NCBI GenBank assembly: GCA_038231495.1
Contig: JBBRLG010000430.1
Span: forward strand, 1-6,515
Direction of reading: 5' to 3'
From: JBBRLG01 sp038231495
GTDB taxonomy: Bacteria; Planctomycetota; Planctomycetia; Gemmatales; Gemmataceae
DNA: 6,515 nt
The number at the start of each line of letters is the position of its first letter. Position 1 is the first letter of the stretch. Made by a program: the position numbers and the translations under genes. The notes under the pieces were generated by a model. The model was not told the origin of the DNA, searched no databases, and saw only the letters and a list, made by a program, of their open reading frames with translations. Below are positions 6,487 to 6,515 of this stretch, one piece after another.

Positions 6487-6515
6487 TCAGCCGACCGGCG
6501 TCACCGTCGGCTCGG
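6487..6515 (-). CDS. Possible 3' end of an upstream operon gene (cut by window edge)
   Basis: On the minus strand one frame reads EPTVTPVG and then TGA (6489-6487). Only eight codons are visible. If real, the gene would end 82 bp before the GTG start of the SWIM gene and could belong to the same operon. A second minus frame is also open from the edge and runs to a TGA overlapping the SWIM gene start (about 6410-6408), so the frame is not certain. No function can be read from this fragment. Confidence 0.25.
6489..6512 (-). other. Small stem-loop upstream of the SWIM gene
   Basis: AGCCGAC and GTCGGCT (plus 6489-6495 and 6506-6512) form a 7-bp GC-rich stem with a 10-base loop, at the end of the possible upstream gene. 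There is no T-run after it. It could be a weak intercistronic hairpin or part of a larger RNA structure that continues past the window. Confidence 0.35.

Overview
The window is GC-rich (by eye a little over 60 %) and densely coding, with weak or absent Shine-Dalgarno sites in front of two of its three main genes. The gene content suggests a planctomycete, perhaps of the Gemmata group: a transporter fused to stress-protein domains, and a retron-type reverse transcriptase beside a SWIM zinc-finger protein. This assignment is an inference from gene content and composition, not from a marker gene.

Left part (1-255): a noncoding leader that opens with a very strong nested palindrome (2-82). A weak promoter candidate and small CGTAAGC repeats follow. 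Then comes one long plus-strand gene (256-3108). It encodes an APC-superfamily, amino-acid-permease-like membrane transporter with a large soluble insert in the middle of the membrane domain and two UspA-like domains at the C-terminus.

Right part (3123-6515): a minus-strand unit that converges on the transporter with only 14 bp between the two stop codons. In transcription order it has a possible 3' end of an upstream gene (stop at 6487-6489), a winged-helix plus SWIM zinc-finger protein (6404-4713), and, after a 24-bp gap, a 521-aa retron-type reverse transcriptase (4688-3123). The enzyme has the catalytic YADD box and both retron hallmark motifs, NAxxH and VTG.

The main find is this RT plus WH-SWIM pair. 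It fits the general plan of a retron defence system (RT, msr-msd noncoding RNA and a protein partner). As I recall, it resembles the type XIII retrons of the Mestre et al. classification, in which the RT is linked to a 'WHSWIM' protein and a further ARM-repeat protein. The noncoding RNA is not in the usual place next to the RT: the gaps on both sides of the RT gene are too small. It must lie upstream of 6425 (mostly outside the window), be embedded in coding sequence, or be absent. The upstream gene that would complete the system is cut off at the right edge.
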